Shown: positions 16,902 through 30,165, counted from the first letter of the stretch. The stretch: 64,000 nt of DNA from Bifidobacterium aerophilum (GCF_010667685.1 NZ_WHZW01000015.1:1-64000), one strand, 5' to 3'. Made by a program: numbers and translations. The notes: generated by a model from the sequence alone, not told the origin.

Positions 16902-17735
16902 TTAGAACAGGCGCAGCGCGTCGTCCTCGACGCCGCGCATCTCGTCATAGTCGAGGATGAGGCATTCGAAACCGCGGTCCTGCGCGAGGACGCGTGCCTG
17001 CGGGGTGATGGTCTGCGCTGCGAAGATGCCACGTACCGGCGCCAGCAGTGGATCACGGTTGAGCAGCTCGCAGTAGCGCGTGAGCTGCTCGACGCCGTCG
17101 ATGCCGCCGTGACGCTTGATCTCGATCGCCACATGCGTGCCGTCCGCATCGGTGGCCATGATGTCGACCGGGCCGATCGCGGTCGGGTATTCGCGGCGCA
17201 CGAGCTTTGCGCCCTCACCGATGCGGGTGATCTGCTGCGCGAGATAGCGCTGCAAGTGATCCTCCACGCCGTCCTTGATGAGTCCCGGATCCTCGCCGAG
17301 ATCGTACGATTCGTCGGAGTAGACGCGGTACAGCGCCACTTCGAGAATGTCGCTCGACTTGTCGGCGGAAACGCGCAACGTCTTGATCGGCGTCAGTTCT
17401 GACGGATCCTTGCCGACGACGGACTCGGTCGCATCATCGGAGGCATGCGAATCATCATCGTCGGGGCTCACGGTTGAATCTTTCGCCGTATCGGCGGCGT
17501 TGGCCACGGATGTAACGCCGTCCGCAGCGTCCGCAGAGTCTCCGCTCCCTTCCGGCACGATCTCCTTGATCGTGCACGGCGCCGCCATCCAGTTGAGCGG
17601 CTTGTACGATCCCAGTTCGGAGAAGATCAGCAGGCTGTTGTCGGCCTTGATCAGCAGCACGCGCTTGGCCGGCGGCAACGAGGCGGTCAGTCGGCCGGAG
17701 TATTCGGCGGAGCAGTCAGCAACAATAATTCGCAC
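16902..17735 (-). CDS. nucS: Endonuclease NucS (EndoMS), noncanonical mismatch repair
   Basis: The 277-residue protein begins with the family signature RIIVADCSAEYSGRL from a GTG start. The C-terminal RecB-type nuclease core shows GPVDIMATD...HVAIEIKR, giving the catalytic triad D191, E205 and K207. In actinobacteria NucS cuts mismatched DNA, working with the sliding clamp, in place of MutS/MutL. Between the two domains lies an acidic Asp/Ser/Ala-rich insert (about residues 62-117), which makes the protein longer than the roughly 225 residues usual in mycobacteria. TACAGT 9-14 nt upstream of the GTG suggests a short or absent leader. It is located downstream of the ATP synthase operon, the usual actinobacterial neighbourhood. 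Confidence 0.93.
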   Translation of the reverse strand: MRIIVADCSAEYSGRLTASLPPAKRVLLIKADNSLLIFSELGSYKPLNWMAAPCTIKEIVPEGSGDSADAADGVTSVANAADTAKDSTVSPDDDDSHASDDATESVVGKDPSELTPIKTLRVSADKSSDILEVALYRVYSDESYDLGEDPGLIKDGVEDHLQRYLAQQITRIGEGAKLVRREYPTAIGPVDIMATDADGTHVAIEIKRHGGIDGVEQLTRYCELLNRDPLLAPVRGIFAAQTITPQARVLAQDRGFECLILDYDEMRGVEDDALRLF

Positions 17736-17802
17736 GTCGCAACACTGTAGCATGACGCACGGGATGGCAGGATCGACCTTCGGCCGATACCGTTTGTCGG
17801 CG

Positions 17803-18060
17803 GCTTCGCCGAGTACCCCACCCGCCCGGCCTGCGCCGGGCACCCTCCCCTAAAAGGGGAGGGAAAGCCAAGGCCGAATCAGGGTGCGGTTCAGAGAAGA
17901 GAGGGAAAGGCCAAGGCCGAACGCATCCCTCCCCTGTCAGGGAGAGCGCAACCGCATAATCACGCCGATACCTACGCAATCATCTCTCCCTCCCCTGTCA
18001 GGGGAGGGTGGCGCGCAGCGCCGGGTGGGGTGCCGCGGCGATTTCGCCGCGACGACATGC
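17803..18060. repeat. Inverted pair of family B repeats
   Basis: A left copy (17803-17862; CCCACCCGCCCGGC...CACCCTCCCCT) and a right copy in opposite orientation (about 17985-18060; AGGGGAGGGTGGCGCGC...GGGTGGGG) bracket about 120 bp of further AGGGAAAGCCAAGGCCGAA-type fragments. There is no gene between nucS (17735) and atpC (18179). Confidence 0.75.
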
Positions 18061-18114
18061 ATCGGCCGCGCATCATGCGGCCGATACCGCAGCCGCACGC
18101 GGCCCCGCAACAAG

Positions 18115-18157
18115 CAAAAGGGGTCTCCCGCACAGCGCAGTGTGCGGGAGACCCCTG
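18115..18157 (-). terminator. Terminator of the ATP synthase operon
   Basis: On the minus strand AGGGGTCTCCCGCACA pairs perfectly with its complement over 16 bp around a 6-nt loop, followed by TTTTG. It lies 22 bp after the atpC stop. Confidence 0.92.
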
Positions 18158-18178
18158 AAATACGCGAACCGAGCGAAA

Positions 18179-18486
18179 CTACTCGGCGGCGGCGTCCGTA
18201 CCGGAGGTGCGGACCACGTCGCGGCCACGTTCGACCGCGACGGTGAGCTTGTTCGAGTCGAAGGAGATGAATCCGTCAGTGACCTCGAACACGTGGCGTT
18301 CGCCGGCCGGGTCGACGACCGTGAGCGAACCGCCCTTGATGACGGTCAGCACCGGCTCGTGATCGGCCAGGATGCCCATCTCGCCCTCGGAGGCCGGGAT
18401 GGTCACGGAACGCGCTTCACCGTGCCACACGGGGTGGTCGGCGGCGACGATATTCACCTGCATCAAGGTCTTTGAGGATCCAGCCA

Positions 18487-18487
<1 letters not shown>
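18179..18487 (-). CDS. atpC: ATP synthase epsilon subunit
   Basis: The 102-residue protein is a short epsilon subunit. It is the N-terminal beta-sandwich (MQVNIVAADHPVWHGEARSVTIPASEGEMGILADHEPVLTV type) with almost none of the C-terminal helical hairpin. Epsilon links the central stalk to the c ring; short forms like this lose much of the auto-inhibitory helix domain. The start codon shares one base with the stop of atpD (TGATG). Confidence 0.96.
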
Positions 18488-20905
<2,418 letters not shown>

Positions 20906-20908
20906 GAA

Positions 20909-22588
<1,680 letters not shown>

Positions 22589-22678
22589 GATCACTCCTTG
22601 TTGTTATTGGTAAATCTTGGGATCCCGTGCCGTTCGTCCGCGGTGTTCGTGCGCGGGTCGCGGGCGGGATATTCGTCG

Positions 22679-23506
22679 TCAGGCGCTGGCCTGAACGGTG
22701 CGGTTCAGATGCTGGAGCTGCGCGACCACCGTGTTGTCGGTGACCTCGTCGCCCACCTGGATGCGCATGCCGCCGATCACGGACGGGTCCACGACCGAGT
22801 TGATGTGCACCGGGCGGCCGACCTTCTTGGTGTAGATGGCCGTGAGCTTCTTGATCTGCTCGAGCTTGAGCGGAGTGGCGGTGGTCACGGTGACCATCGA
22901 CTCGCCCATATGGCGCGAGAACTTGTTGATCAGCCACTGCACGGTCTGCAGGTAGCGACGGTTGCGCAGGTTGCAGGTCGCGTGTTCGGCGAGGCGCTTG
23001 GTGACCTTGTTGAGGTCGCTGGAGCCGATCAGGCTGTTGAGCAGCTTGGTGCGGGCTTCGGCGGGCGCGGTGTCGTCGGACAGCTGGGAGCGCAGGACCG
23101 GCATGCCGAGCAGCGCCGAATGCAGTTCGGCCAGCTCGACCGACACCTGCAGGGTCGCGTCGGTGGCGTCCGCGTAGTACATCATGCCGTCCACGCCGAA
23201 GTCCTCCACGGCGTTGGCGATGTCGGACACGCGGCTCCAACGGCGACCGACCAGGTCGGTCATGATCTCCATCGTCATCGGATGCGCCTGATCGCCGATC
23301 AGGGTCTTGAGTACGGCGACCTTGTCCGCCACCGGACGCGACGGGTCGGTGAGCGCGCGTTCAAGCTGGACGTTGTGGTCAAGCACGTTGGTGATCGAGA
23401 ACAGCTCGTTCCCGATGCGCCACGTGTCCTGGCCGCACTCGCGCAGCTTGGGTGCCAGCGAGTCACGAGAGACGCGATCCGCGATGCGCGATGCTTCTCC
23501 TCGCAT
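22679..23506 (-). CDS. atpH: ATP synthase delta subunit
   Basis: The 275-residue peripheral stalk protein links the alpha subunits to the b dimer. It is longer than the roughly 180 residues of E. coli delta because of an N-terminal extension typical of actinobacteria. The C-terminal signature INSVVDPSVIGGMRIQVGDEVTDNTV is clear. Unlike mycobacteria, it is not fused to a b subunit. Confidence 0.96.
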   Translation of the reverse strand: MRGEASRIADRVSRDSLAPKLRECGQDTWRIGNELFSITNVLDHNVQLERALTDPSRPVADKVAVLKTLIGDQAHPMTMEIMTDLVGRRWSRVSDIANAVEDFGVDGMMYYADATDATLQVSVELAELHSALLGMPVLRSQLSDDTAPAEARTKLLNSLIGSSDLNKVTKRLAEHATCNLRNRRYLQTVQWLINKFSRHMGESMVTVTTATPLKLEQIKKLTAIYTKKVGRPVHINSVVDPSVIGGMRIQVGDEVTDNTVVAQLQHLNRTVQASA

Positions 23507-23564
23507 TGGTCACCTCCCTTTCCTTGACGTTTGCGTTGTAGTCTTGACAGTCACTGCCGGACGG

Positions 23565-24089
23565 TCACTTCTTGTCGGAGTCCATCTCGTCGAGCATGTT
23601 GTCGATCATGCTCGACTGCACGTCCGCGTCCTCAAGCTTGGAGCCGAGGATCTTGCCCGCGAGGGCAGCGGCGAGCGTGCCGACTTCGCCCTTGAGGCTG
23701 ACCATCGCCTGACGGTGCTGCGACTCGATGGAGCGCTGCGCGTTGGCGGTGATCTGCGCCGCGTCGGATTCGGCGCGGGAGCGGGCGTCGGCGATGATGT
23801 GCGAGGCTTCGGCGCGGGCGTCGTCGCGGATCTTGGAGGCTTCCACGCGGGCGTTGCTCAGCTGGGCCTCGTACTTGGCCTTCGCCTCGTCAGCGTCCTT
23901 CTTGGCCTGTTCGGCCTTGGCGATGTTGCCTTCGATCTTTGCCGCACGCTCGTCGAAGATCGCATTGAACTTCGGCAGGAAGAACTTGTAGAAGAACAGC
24001 GCAACGATGACAAGGATGATCAGGGACCACACAATGTCATAGGTCTCGGGGATGAACAGATCGATTCCGCCTTCTGCCAGTGTCATCAT
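23565..24089 (-). CDS. atpF: ATP synthase b subunit
   Basis: The 174-residue protein has a single N-terminal membrane helix (DIVWSLIILVIVALFFYKFFL, about residues 18-38). A long charged coiled coil rich in Ala/Lys/Glu follows (NIAKAEQAKKDADEAKAKYE) that forms the stator. Two adjacent ATG codons (24089 and 24086) follow GGAGG; either could be used. Confidence 0.97.
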   Translation of the reverse strand: MMTLAEGGIDLFIPETYDIVWSLIILVIVALFFYKFFLPKFNAIFDERAAKIEGNIAKAEQAKKDADEAKAKYEAQLSNARVEASKIRDDARAEASHIIADARSRAESDAAQITANAQRSIESQHRQAMVSLKGEVGTLAAALAGKILGSKLEDADVQSSMIDNMLDEMDSDKK

Positions 24090-24145
24090 GAAGCCCTCCT
24101 TTCATTGTTGGACATGGATCGTTGTTTCGTGCGTTCGCCTGGGTC

Positions 24146-24442
<297 letters not shown>

Positions 24443-24513
24443 TTATTCGTATGACTGTCGTGGTGCGGAACGTGCGGGGACGGGAGTCGGGCCGTGCGCG
24501 GATGACCGCTCGG

Positions 24514-25326
24514 TCACTCCTCCGGGAAGCTCAGGTTGATGTACACGGTCGACAGGATCGCGAACACGTAGGCCTGCAGGAACGCGACGAACGCCTCGAA
24601 GCAGGTCATCGCGAAACCGCCGGCGAACCACAGCGCGCCCACCGGGACGCCCTGCAGCTTGTTGACCGCGTCGACCATCCAGTACTGCGCGAACGCGAGG
24701 CAGGTGGCGACCATGAGGTGGCCGGAGACCATGTTCGCGAAGAGTCGGATCGTCAGCGAGGCCGGACGGATGACGAGCAGCTCGAGGATGTTGATCGGCG
24801 CGAGCAGGATGTAGACCGGCCACGGCACGCCCGGCGTGAACAGCTCGTGGCGCAGGTAGTGGCCGAGGCCCTGCGAGCGGGCGGCGGCGATCCAGTACTG
24901 CGCCATCGTCCACAGCGCGAACACCAGCGGCATGACGACGGTCGCCGTGGCGGCCATGTTCATGCCCGGGATGATGCCGCACAGGTTGAACACGAAGATC
25001 GTGAAGAACAGCGTGGTGATCATCGGCACGTAGCGCTTGCCGCGGGTCTCGCCCATGATGTCGTAGACGATCTTGTCGCGCACGAAGTCGAGGCCCATCT
25101 CGACGACGCCCTGCCAGCGGCCGGGGATCAGCTTGGCGCGGCTCGCGGTGACGCCGAGCACGGCCAGCAGCACGATCGTGGCGACGATGCGGATAAGAAT
25201 GATGCGATTGATCGCGAACGGAGTGCCCTGGAACAGGATCTCCGGAGGAAGGAAGTCATCGACCGACGGAAGATGCGCGCCAGTCTCGGCTGCCAACAGC
25301 ATACCGGTGCCGAATGAACCGACCAT
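24514..25326 (-). CDS. atpB: ATP synthase a subunit
   Basis: The 270-residue membrane stator has at least five hydrophobic helices and the essential Arg in LTIRLFANMVSGH. It forms the proton half-channels against the c ring. The start at 25326 (MVGSFGTGM) lies at the right distance from GCAGGAGG; the GTG six bases upstream is a weaker choice. It is the first gene of the operon, and no atpI precedes it. Confidence 0.97.
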   Translation of the reverse strand: MVGSFGTGMLLAAETGAHLPSVDDFLPPEILFQGTPFAINRIILIRIVATIVLLAVLGVTASRAKLIPGRWQGVVEMGLDFVRDKIVYDIMGETRGKRYVPMITTLFFTIFVFNLCGIIPGMNMAATATVVMPLVFALWTMAQYWIAAARSQGLGHYLRHELFTPGVPWPVYILLAPINILELLVIRPASLTIRLFANMVSGHLMVATCLAFAQYWMVDAVNKLQGVPVGALWFAGGFAMTCFEAFVAFLQAYVFAILSTVYINLSFPEE

Positions 25327-25665
25327 AATCACGCCTCCTGCTTCTTGTTTCCGGTGTCAGTTTAGCCCAAGGGGTGGGGCGAATGTGACACGCCGGTTAC
25401 TTCCGTCTCCCCGGTTCAGGGTCCGCGCGGCGTGGCTTGGAGTCGACGTCGTGCATTCGACTCCGAATGGCTGAGAAGTGATTATTAGCCCGTCTTCGGA
25501 CAAAGTCAAACAACCGCGGAACCGTGCCGTTCCGTCGGCGTTTTGCGCAATCCGCGTGTTTAGACGATCTGTCAACAATTGTTGCGTTATCGCTCACCAT
25601 CACAGCCGCATTGCGACATTCCGGACGTTCGTTTTTCGGCTATCGCTCCGTCCACGTTGCGGACA
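25327..25665 (-). promoter_or_regulatory. Intergenic region before the ATP synthase operon
   Basis: No gene is supported in these 339 bp. On the minus strand TAAACT, 25-35 bp before the AGGAGG of atpB, is a plausible -10 box. A 12-bp perfect palindrome CAACAATTGTTG lies at 25573-25584 and creates TTGACA on the minus strand. The stretch is less GC-rich than its neighbours, as expected for a promoter region. There is no strong terminator for metA. Confidence 0.45.
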
Positions 25666-26700
25666 TCAGCCCTCTATCACGCCGTAGCCGTCGTGAGCGA
25701 ACGGCGCGAAGCCGTCCTTGCGCGGGGAGCCCGGCTCATGGCGGATCGAACGGTCCGTGCCGAGCTTTTTCTCCTTGCGCAGCCCCGGCACTTCGGTCAG
25801 GTCGTACGGCGTCGTCTGGTACACCCAGTTCAGCCAGTTGCGCCACAGGAGGTTCCCGTGCGCGCGCCAGCTGAACAGCGGTTCGAGCTTCGGGTCGTCG
25901 TGCGGGAAGTAATTGACCGGGAACGGCACGTTCGTCATTCCCTTGTTCATGTCGCGCTCGTATTCCTCGGCGAGCGTGTACTTGCCGTACTCCCAATGGC
26001 CGAGCGCGAACACCTCCGAGAAATCGCGCGTCGCGATCAGCCCCGGACCGGACTGCGGCCCCCACGTGAGCACCTGCAGGTCGGGGCTCGCGGCCACGTC
26101 GTCCTCGTTCACGCCGGCCAGGCGCGAATGCGGCTGCAGCGCGATCTCGTCGAATCCGTTCGTCAGGAAGCAGTACTCGTCCTGCAGGTACTGCGGGAAC
26201 ACGCCGAAGATCTTCTGCGGGTAGTCGATCTTGCGCACGCCGTAGCGGTAGTTGAGCGCGCCCATCGCGCCCCAGCACAGGTACATCGTCGAGAAGACGT
26301 GCGTCGAGGCCCAGTCGAGGATCGCCTTGAACTCGTCCCAGTAGTCGACGTCCTCGAACGGCATGTGCTCGACCGGGGCGCCGGTGACGACGAAGCCGTC
26401 GTAATAATTGTCGCGGAACGCGTCGAGCGTCTCGTAGAACTTGAGCAGGTGGTCGGCGGAGACGTGCGTGGCCTCGTGCGTCGAGGTCTTCATGAAATCG
26501 ATCTCGACCTGCAGCGGGCTTTTGGAGATGAGGCGCAGCAGCTGCGTCTCGGTCTCGATCTTCTTGGGCATGAGGTTCAGGATCACCAGTTTGAGCGGGC
26601 GCACGCGCTGACGCTCCGCTTCGGGCTTCTCGAGCGCGAAGATGCGCTCCGAGTCGAGGATGGCACGGGCCGGCAGGCCGCTGGGGATCTTGATAGGCAT
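25666..26700 (-). CDS. metA: Homoserine O-acyltransferase (MetA family), predicted acetyl-CoA type
   Basis: The 344-residue enzyme makes the activated homoserine for methionine synthesis. MetA landmarks are present: MPIKIPSGLPA at the start, LNLMPKKIETE with the oxyanion Lys, the catalytic Cys in YLCWGAMGALNY, and LGHWEYGKYTL with the His and Glu. In the substrate loop it reads TGAPVEHMPFEDVDYW. Members with Glu at this site (GAPVE) use acetyl-CoA, whereas E. coli-like succinyltransferases have Gly (GAPLG). An acetyltransferase is therefore predicted despite the family name. A basic C-terminal tail of about 35 residues is extra. An ATG at 26709 (MDVMPIK) is an alternative start; no clear Shine-Dalgarno is present. 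Confidence 0.93.
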   Translation of the reverse strand: MPIKIPSGLPARAILDSERIFALEKPEAERQRVRPLKLVILNLMPKKIETETQLLRLISKSPLQVEIDFMKTSTHEATHVSADHLLKFYETLDAFRDNYYDGFVVTGAPVEHMPFEDVDYWDEFKAILDWASTHVFSTMYLCWGAMGALNYRYGVRKIDYPQKIFGVFPQYLQDEYCFLTNGFDEIALQPHSRLAGVNEDDVAASPDLQVLTWGPQSGPGLIATRDFSEVFALGHWEYGKYTLAEEYERDMNKGMTNVPFPVNYFPHDDPKLEPLFSWRAHGNLLWRNWLNWVYQTTPYDLTEVPGLRKEKKLGTDRSIRHEPGSPRKDGFAPFAHDGYGVIEG

Positions 26701-26796
26701 GACATCCATTATGACAATATGTATGACTTATGCGCGCGTCCCGCACCAATGCGCATACGTCGCCCATACCCCACCAACCAAGTGCGACACGCCGAT

Positions 26797-26824
26797 TTGA
26801 CATATGCATATCCGCCGGTATCTT
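26797..26824 (+). promoter_or_regulatory. Sigma-70 type promoter of the initiator tRNA
   Basis: TTGACA (26797-26802) and TATCTT (26819-26824) are 16 bp apart and lie about 29 bp before the mature tRNA. Confidence 0.65.
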
Positions 26825-26852
26825 AGATAGAGCTGTCTCAAAGACAAGCCGA

Positions 26853-26926
26853 CGCGGGGTGGAGCAGCTCGGTAGCTCGCTGGGCTCATAACCCAGAGGT
26901 CCATGGTTCAAATCCATGCCCCGCTA
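26853..26926 (+). tRNA. Initiator tRNA-Met (CAT)
   Basis: The cloverleaf starts CGCGGGG with an unpaired first base, which marks initiators. The anticodon stem contains three G-C pairs (GGG/CCC) around CTCATAA, and the T loop is GGTTCAAATCC. CCA is not encoded. Confidence 0.96.
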
Positions 26927-26934
26927 CGATATCG

Positions 26935-26972
26935 AAATCCGGGAAATCCGTTGCGGTTTCCCGGATTTTTTC
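26935..26972 (+). terminator. Terminator of the initiator tRNA
   Basis: AAATCCGGGAAA pairs perfectly with TTTCCCGGATTT around a 10-nt loop, then a T run follows. Confidence 0.92.
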
Positions 26973-27217
26973 GTTTCGTAACGCCCATGAAACGGGCATT
27001 CCGCCGCAATCCGGCCATTCGGTCATACAATGGCAGTCATGGCAGTACATTTCAGCGACGCTGCACGTTCGTCAGGCAGCATCTCTCCCCCACATACACG
27101 CTCCGTTGCCAAGACAACGAAGTCCGGAGCAGACCAGCCTGACATGACCCGCATCAGGGCCGCCGCGCAGCCGTCGCATGATACGGCCACCGTCATCAAG
27201 TGAGAATGAGATTGAAT

Positions 27218-29452
27218 ATGACAGAAGAGACCAAGAATACCGCGGCCGAAACCGTCAGCGAAACCACGAAGCCGGAAGCCAAGCCGGCCCGCAAGACCAC
27301 GCGCCGCACGTCGACGCGCAAGACCACATCCCGCAAGGCAGCCGCGCCGAAGTCCGCGTTCCCCGGACTGGTCGGCGAGATCCCGGCACCGTCGATCCCG
27401 GCCGAGGAACCGGGCCAGTTCGGCCGCATCAACGTCATGGACATCACCCCGGCCGAGGAGCGCGGCGTCTTCCCGGCGCGCGTCGAACTGGGCGAGGCCT
27501 TCAAGGTCACCGCGCAGGTGTTCATCGAGGGACGTACCAAGGTCGGCGCGACCGCGGTCGTGCGTACGCCGCGCGGCAAGGAAATGGCCCGCGTTCCGAT
27601 GACCTGCACGAATCCCGGCCTGGACCGCTGGGAGGTCGAACTGACCTGCGGCGAGCGCTCCGACGCGAAGCCGTGGGAACCGGAGTTCGCCGAGATCAAG
27701 CGTCAGCTGGGCGTGTGGACCGTCACGATCGAAGGCTGGGAGGACACGTACGCGTCCTGGCTGCGTGACGCGCGCATCAAGGTCAAGGTGCACGACGACG
27801 TCGAGAACGCTCTGGATTCCGGCGCCGAACTGCTCGAACGCTGGGCGACCACCAAGGACGCCCGCCTGAACGCCGAGCAGCGCAAGACGCTGAAGGCCGC
27901 GGCCAAGACCGCCGCGGACCGCACGCTGAGCGCCGAGGATCGTCTCGCCGCGGCCGACAACGACGAGATCGCCGCGCTGCACGAGTCCAATCCGCTACGC
28001 GACGGCGTCTCCCCGAGCGAACCGCAGCGTTTCAAGGTCGAGCGCCCGGCGTCGTCCTTCGCCGCGTGGTATCAGTTCTTCCCGCGTTCCGAAGGCGCGT
28101 ACGTCGACGAGGCGACCGGCAAGATCGTGCAGGGCACGCTGAAGACTTCGATCTCCGGTCTCGAACGCGCGAAGGCCGAAGGCTTCGACATCGTGTACCT
28201 GCCGCCGATCTTCCCGATCGGCGTGACCAACCGCAAGGGCCGCAACAACTCGCTCGTCGCCGGACCGGACGATCCGGGCTCGCCGTTCGGCATCGGCAGC
28301 TCGCTCGGCGGCCATGACACCGTCGACCCGCTGCTCGGCACGATGGACGACTTCAAGGCCCTGTGCGCGAAGGCGCACGAGCTCGGTCTCGAGATCGCGC
28401 TCGACTTCGCGCTGCAGTGCTCGCCGGACCACCCGTGGGTCAAGGAGCACCCGAACTGGTTCCGCACCAAGCCGGACGGCACGATCGCGTTCGCCGAAAA
28501 CCCGCCGAAGAAGTACCAGGACATCTATCCGATCGACTTCAACGCCGACATGCCGGGCATCGAGCATGAGGTCGAGCGCATCATGAACCTGTGGATCGAG
28601 GCGGGCGTGACGATCTTCCGCGTCGACAACCCGCACACCAAGCCGGTGCGCTTCTGGCAGGACGTGATCGCGTCCGTCACGAGGAAGCACCCGGAGGTGC
28701 TGTTCCTCGCCGAGGCGTTCACCCGCCCGGGCATGATGCGCGCGCTGAGCTACGTCGGCTTCACGCAGTCGCACTGCTACTTCCCGTGGCGCAACACCAA
28801 GGAGGAGCTGAGCGAGTACCTGCTCGAGACGAACGGCGACGACGGCTACTACCAGCACAACACGTTCTGGCCGACCACGCCTGACATCCTCACCGCCTAC
28901 GTGCGCGACAACGGCATCGCCGGCCATGCGGTGCGCGCCGTGCTCGCCGCGATGGGCTCGCCGTCGTGGGGCATCTACAACGGCTTCGAGCTGATCGAGA
29001 ACAAGCAGCGCCCGGGCTTCGAGGAGCAGAACGACAACGAGAAGTACGAGGTCAAGGTCCGCGACTGGGCCTCGGCCAAGAAGTTCGGCATCGCCAAGCT
29101 GCTCACGTCGCTCAACCGCATCCGCCGCGAGCATGCCGCCGCGTTCAGCTATCACAACGTGAGCCTGCTGCCGACGCACGACCCGAACATCCTCGCGTTC
29201 GCGCGCCACACGCCGGCCGAGCTGACCGGCACCGGCAAGGCGGAGACGCTGATCGTCGTGGTGAACCTCGACGGCCACAACGCGCATCAGGACGAAGTGC
29301 ACTTCGAGATGCCCGACTTCGACGTCGATCCGGCCAAGGGCGCGCATCTGCGCGACGAGCTGACCGGCCGCGAGTTCGAGTGGCACTGGGACAACTTCGT
29401 CTCGCTGGCCCCGTGGGCCGACGTGGCGCACGTCTTCACCGTCATGCGCTAG
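27218..29452 (+). CDS. glgE: Alpha-1,4-glucan:maltose-1-phosphate maltosyltransferase GlgE
   Basis: The protein of about 744 residues is a GH13 enzyme that extends alpha-1,4-glucans with maltosyl units from maltose 1-phosphate. It has an Ala/Lys/Arg/Thr-rich N-terminal tail of about 55 residues, the N-terminal domain (GRINVMDITP), the (beta/alpha)8 barrel and a C-terminal beta domain. The predicted nucleophile is D470 in FRVDNPHTKP and the acid/base is E499 in LFLAEAF, 29 residues apart as in characterised GlgE. GlgE-specific stretches such as FDIVYLPPIFPIG and NRKGRNNS are clear. No treS, mak or glgM lies nearby, so the maltose 1-phosphate source must be elsewhere. Start choice is uncertain: in-frame GTG 27200 and ATG 27206 also exist, and none has a strong Shine-Dalgarno. 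Confidence 0.95.
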   Translation: MTEETKNTAAETVSETTKPEAKPARKTTRRTSTRKTTSRKAAAPKSAFPGLVGEIPAPSIPAEEPGQFGRINVMDITPAEERGVFPARVELGEAFKVTAQVFIEGRTKVGATAVVRTPRGKEMARVPMTCTNPGLDRWEVELTCGERSDAKPWEPEFAEIKRQLGVWTVTIEGWEDTYASWLRDARIKVKVHDDVENALDSGAELLERWATTKDARLNAEQRKTLKAAAKTAADRTLSAEDRLAAADNDEIAALHESNPLRDGVSPSEPQRFKVERPASSFAAWYQFFPRSEGAYVDEATGKIVQGTLKTSISGLERAKAEGFDIVYLPPIFPIGVTNRKGRNNSLVAGPDDPGSPFGIGSSLGGHDTVDPLLGTMDDFKALCAKAHELGLEIALDFALQCSPDHPWVKEHPNWFRTKPDGTIAFAENPPKKYQDIYPIDFNADMPGIEHEVERIMNLWIEAGVTIFRVDNPHTKPVRFWQDVIASVTRKHPEVLFLAEAFTRPGMMRALSYVGFTQSHCYFPWRNTKEELSEYLLETNGDDGYYQHNTFWPTTPDILTAYVRDNGIAGHAVRAVLAAMGSPSWGIYNGFELIENKQRPGFEEQNDNEKYEVKVRDWASAKKFGIAKLLTSLNRIRREHAAAFSYHNVSLLPTHDPNILAFARHTPAELTGTGKAETLIVVVNLDGHNAHQDEVHFEMPDFDVDPAKGAHLRDELTGREFEWHWDNFVSLAPWADVAHVFTVMR

Positions 29453-29463
29453 TCGTTCCTGCC

Positions 29464-29570
29464 CGCTGTTCCTGTCGGGGCGCTCCCCCGTCAGGAACAG
29501 CGTTGTCTCATACGCAAAGGCCGAACCAGGCTCACGATCCGCTAACTCGTGGCATGGTTCGGTCTTTTGC
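29464..29570 (+). terminator. Two hairpins after glgE
   Basis: CGCTGTTCCTG (29464-29474) pairs with CAGGAACAGCG (29492-29502). Further on, GCAAAGGCCGAACCA (29514-29528) pairs with TGGTTCGGTCTTTTGC (29555-29570), which ends in a T run and is the likelier terminator. Confidence 0.7.
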
Positions 29571-29600
29571 ATCTCTCGTACGGACAGGCCGGGCCGCCGA

Positions 29601-29629
29601 TTCCACACGGGACGGGCACGCGGTATTGT
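29601..29629 (+). promoter_or_regulatory. Candidate promoter of ppa
   Basis: TTCCAC (29601-29606) and TATTGT (29624-29629) are separated by 17 bp, about 40 bp before the start codon. Confidence 0.45.
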
Positions 29630-29670
29630 GGTGCATGTCAATACAACTGTCGATTCTCAAGGAGAACAAC

Positions 29671-30165
29671 ATGGCAGAAACCTTCAACGTCGTGGTCGAG
29701 ATCCCGCGCGGTTCCAAGAACAAGTACGAAGTGGACCAGGAGACCGGCCGCGTCTTCCTCGACCGTGAGCTGTTCACCGCGATGGGCTACCCGGATGACT
29801 ACGGCTACATCGAGGGCACGCTGGGCGAGGACGGCGATCCGCTGGACGCGCTCGTGATGGTCAAGAACTCCGTGTTCCCGGGCTGCGTCGTCGAGTGCCG
29901 CGCCGTCGGTCTGTACCACATGGAGGACGAAGAGGGCGGCGACGACAAGGTGCTGTGCGTGCCGGCCGACGTTCGTTACGACGGCATCAAGGACGTCAAG
30001 GACGTCAACGAGTACCACCTCGCCGAGATCAAGCACTTCTTCGAGCAGTACAAGGCCCTCGAGCCGGGCAAGGAAGTCAAGCCGGGCGACTACTGGACCG
30101 GCGCTGACGTCGCCGAAAAGGAAATCAAGGAAGCGCGCGAGCGTCTCGCGAACAGCGCGAAGTGA
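29671..30165 (+). CDS. ppa: Inorganic pyrophosphatase (family I)
   Basis: The 164-residue soluble enzyme hydrolyses pyrophosphate and drives biosynthetic reactions. Family I motifs are present: VVVEIPRGSKNKYE, the signature YGYIEGTLGEDGDPLDALVM with metal-binding Asp residues, and a C-terminal KPGDYWTGADVAEKEI. The start at 29671 follows AAGGAG. The last codons (ARERLANSAK) differ from a near-identical second copy of the 3' end located 155 bp downstream, which would read ARERLAASK. The present terminus may thus have been changed by a duplication or insertion. Confidence 0.97.
   Translation: MAETFNVVVEIPRGSKNKYEVDQETGRVFLDRELFTAMGYPDDYGYIEGTLGEDGDPLDALVMVKNSVFPGCVVECRAVGLYHMEDEEGGDDKVLCVPADVRYDGIKDVKDVNEYHLAEIKHFFEQYKALEPGKEVKPGDYWTGADVAEKEIKEARERLANSAK

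Noticed and set aside
15976..18060. Insertion sequence
   Set aside because: Repeats carry no transposase frame and are too short; at most non-autonomous elements.
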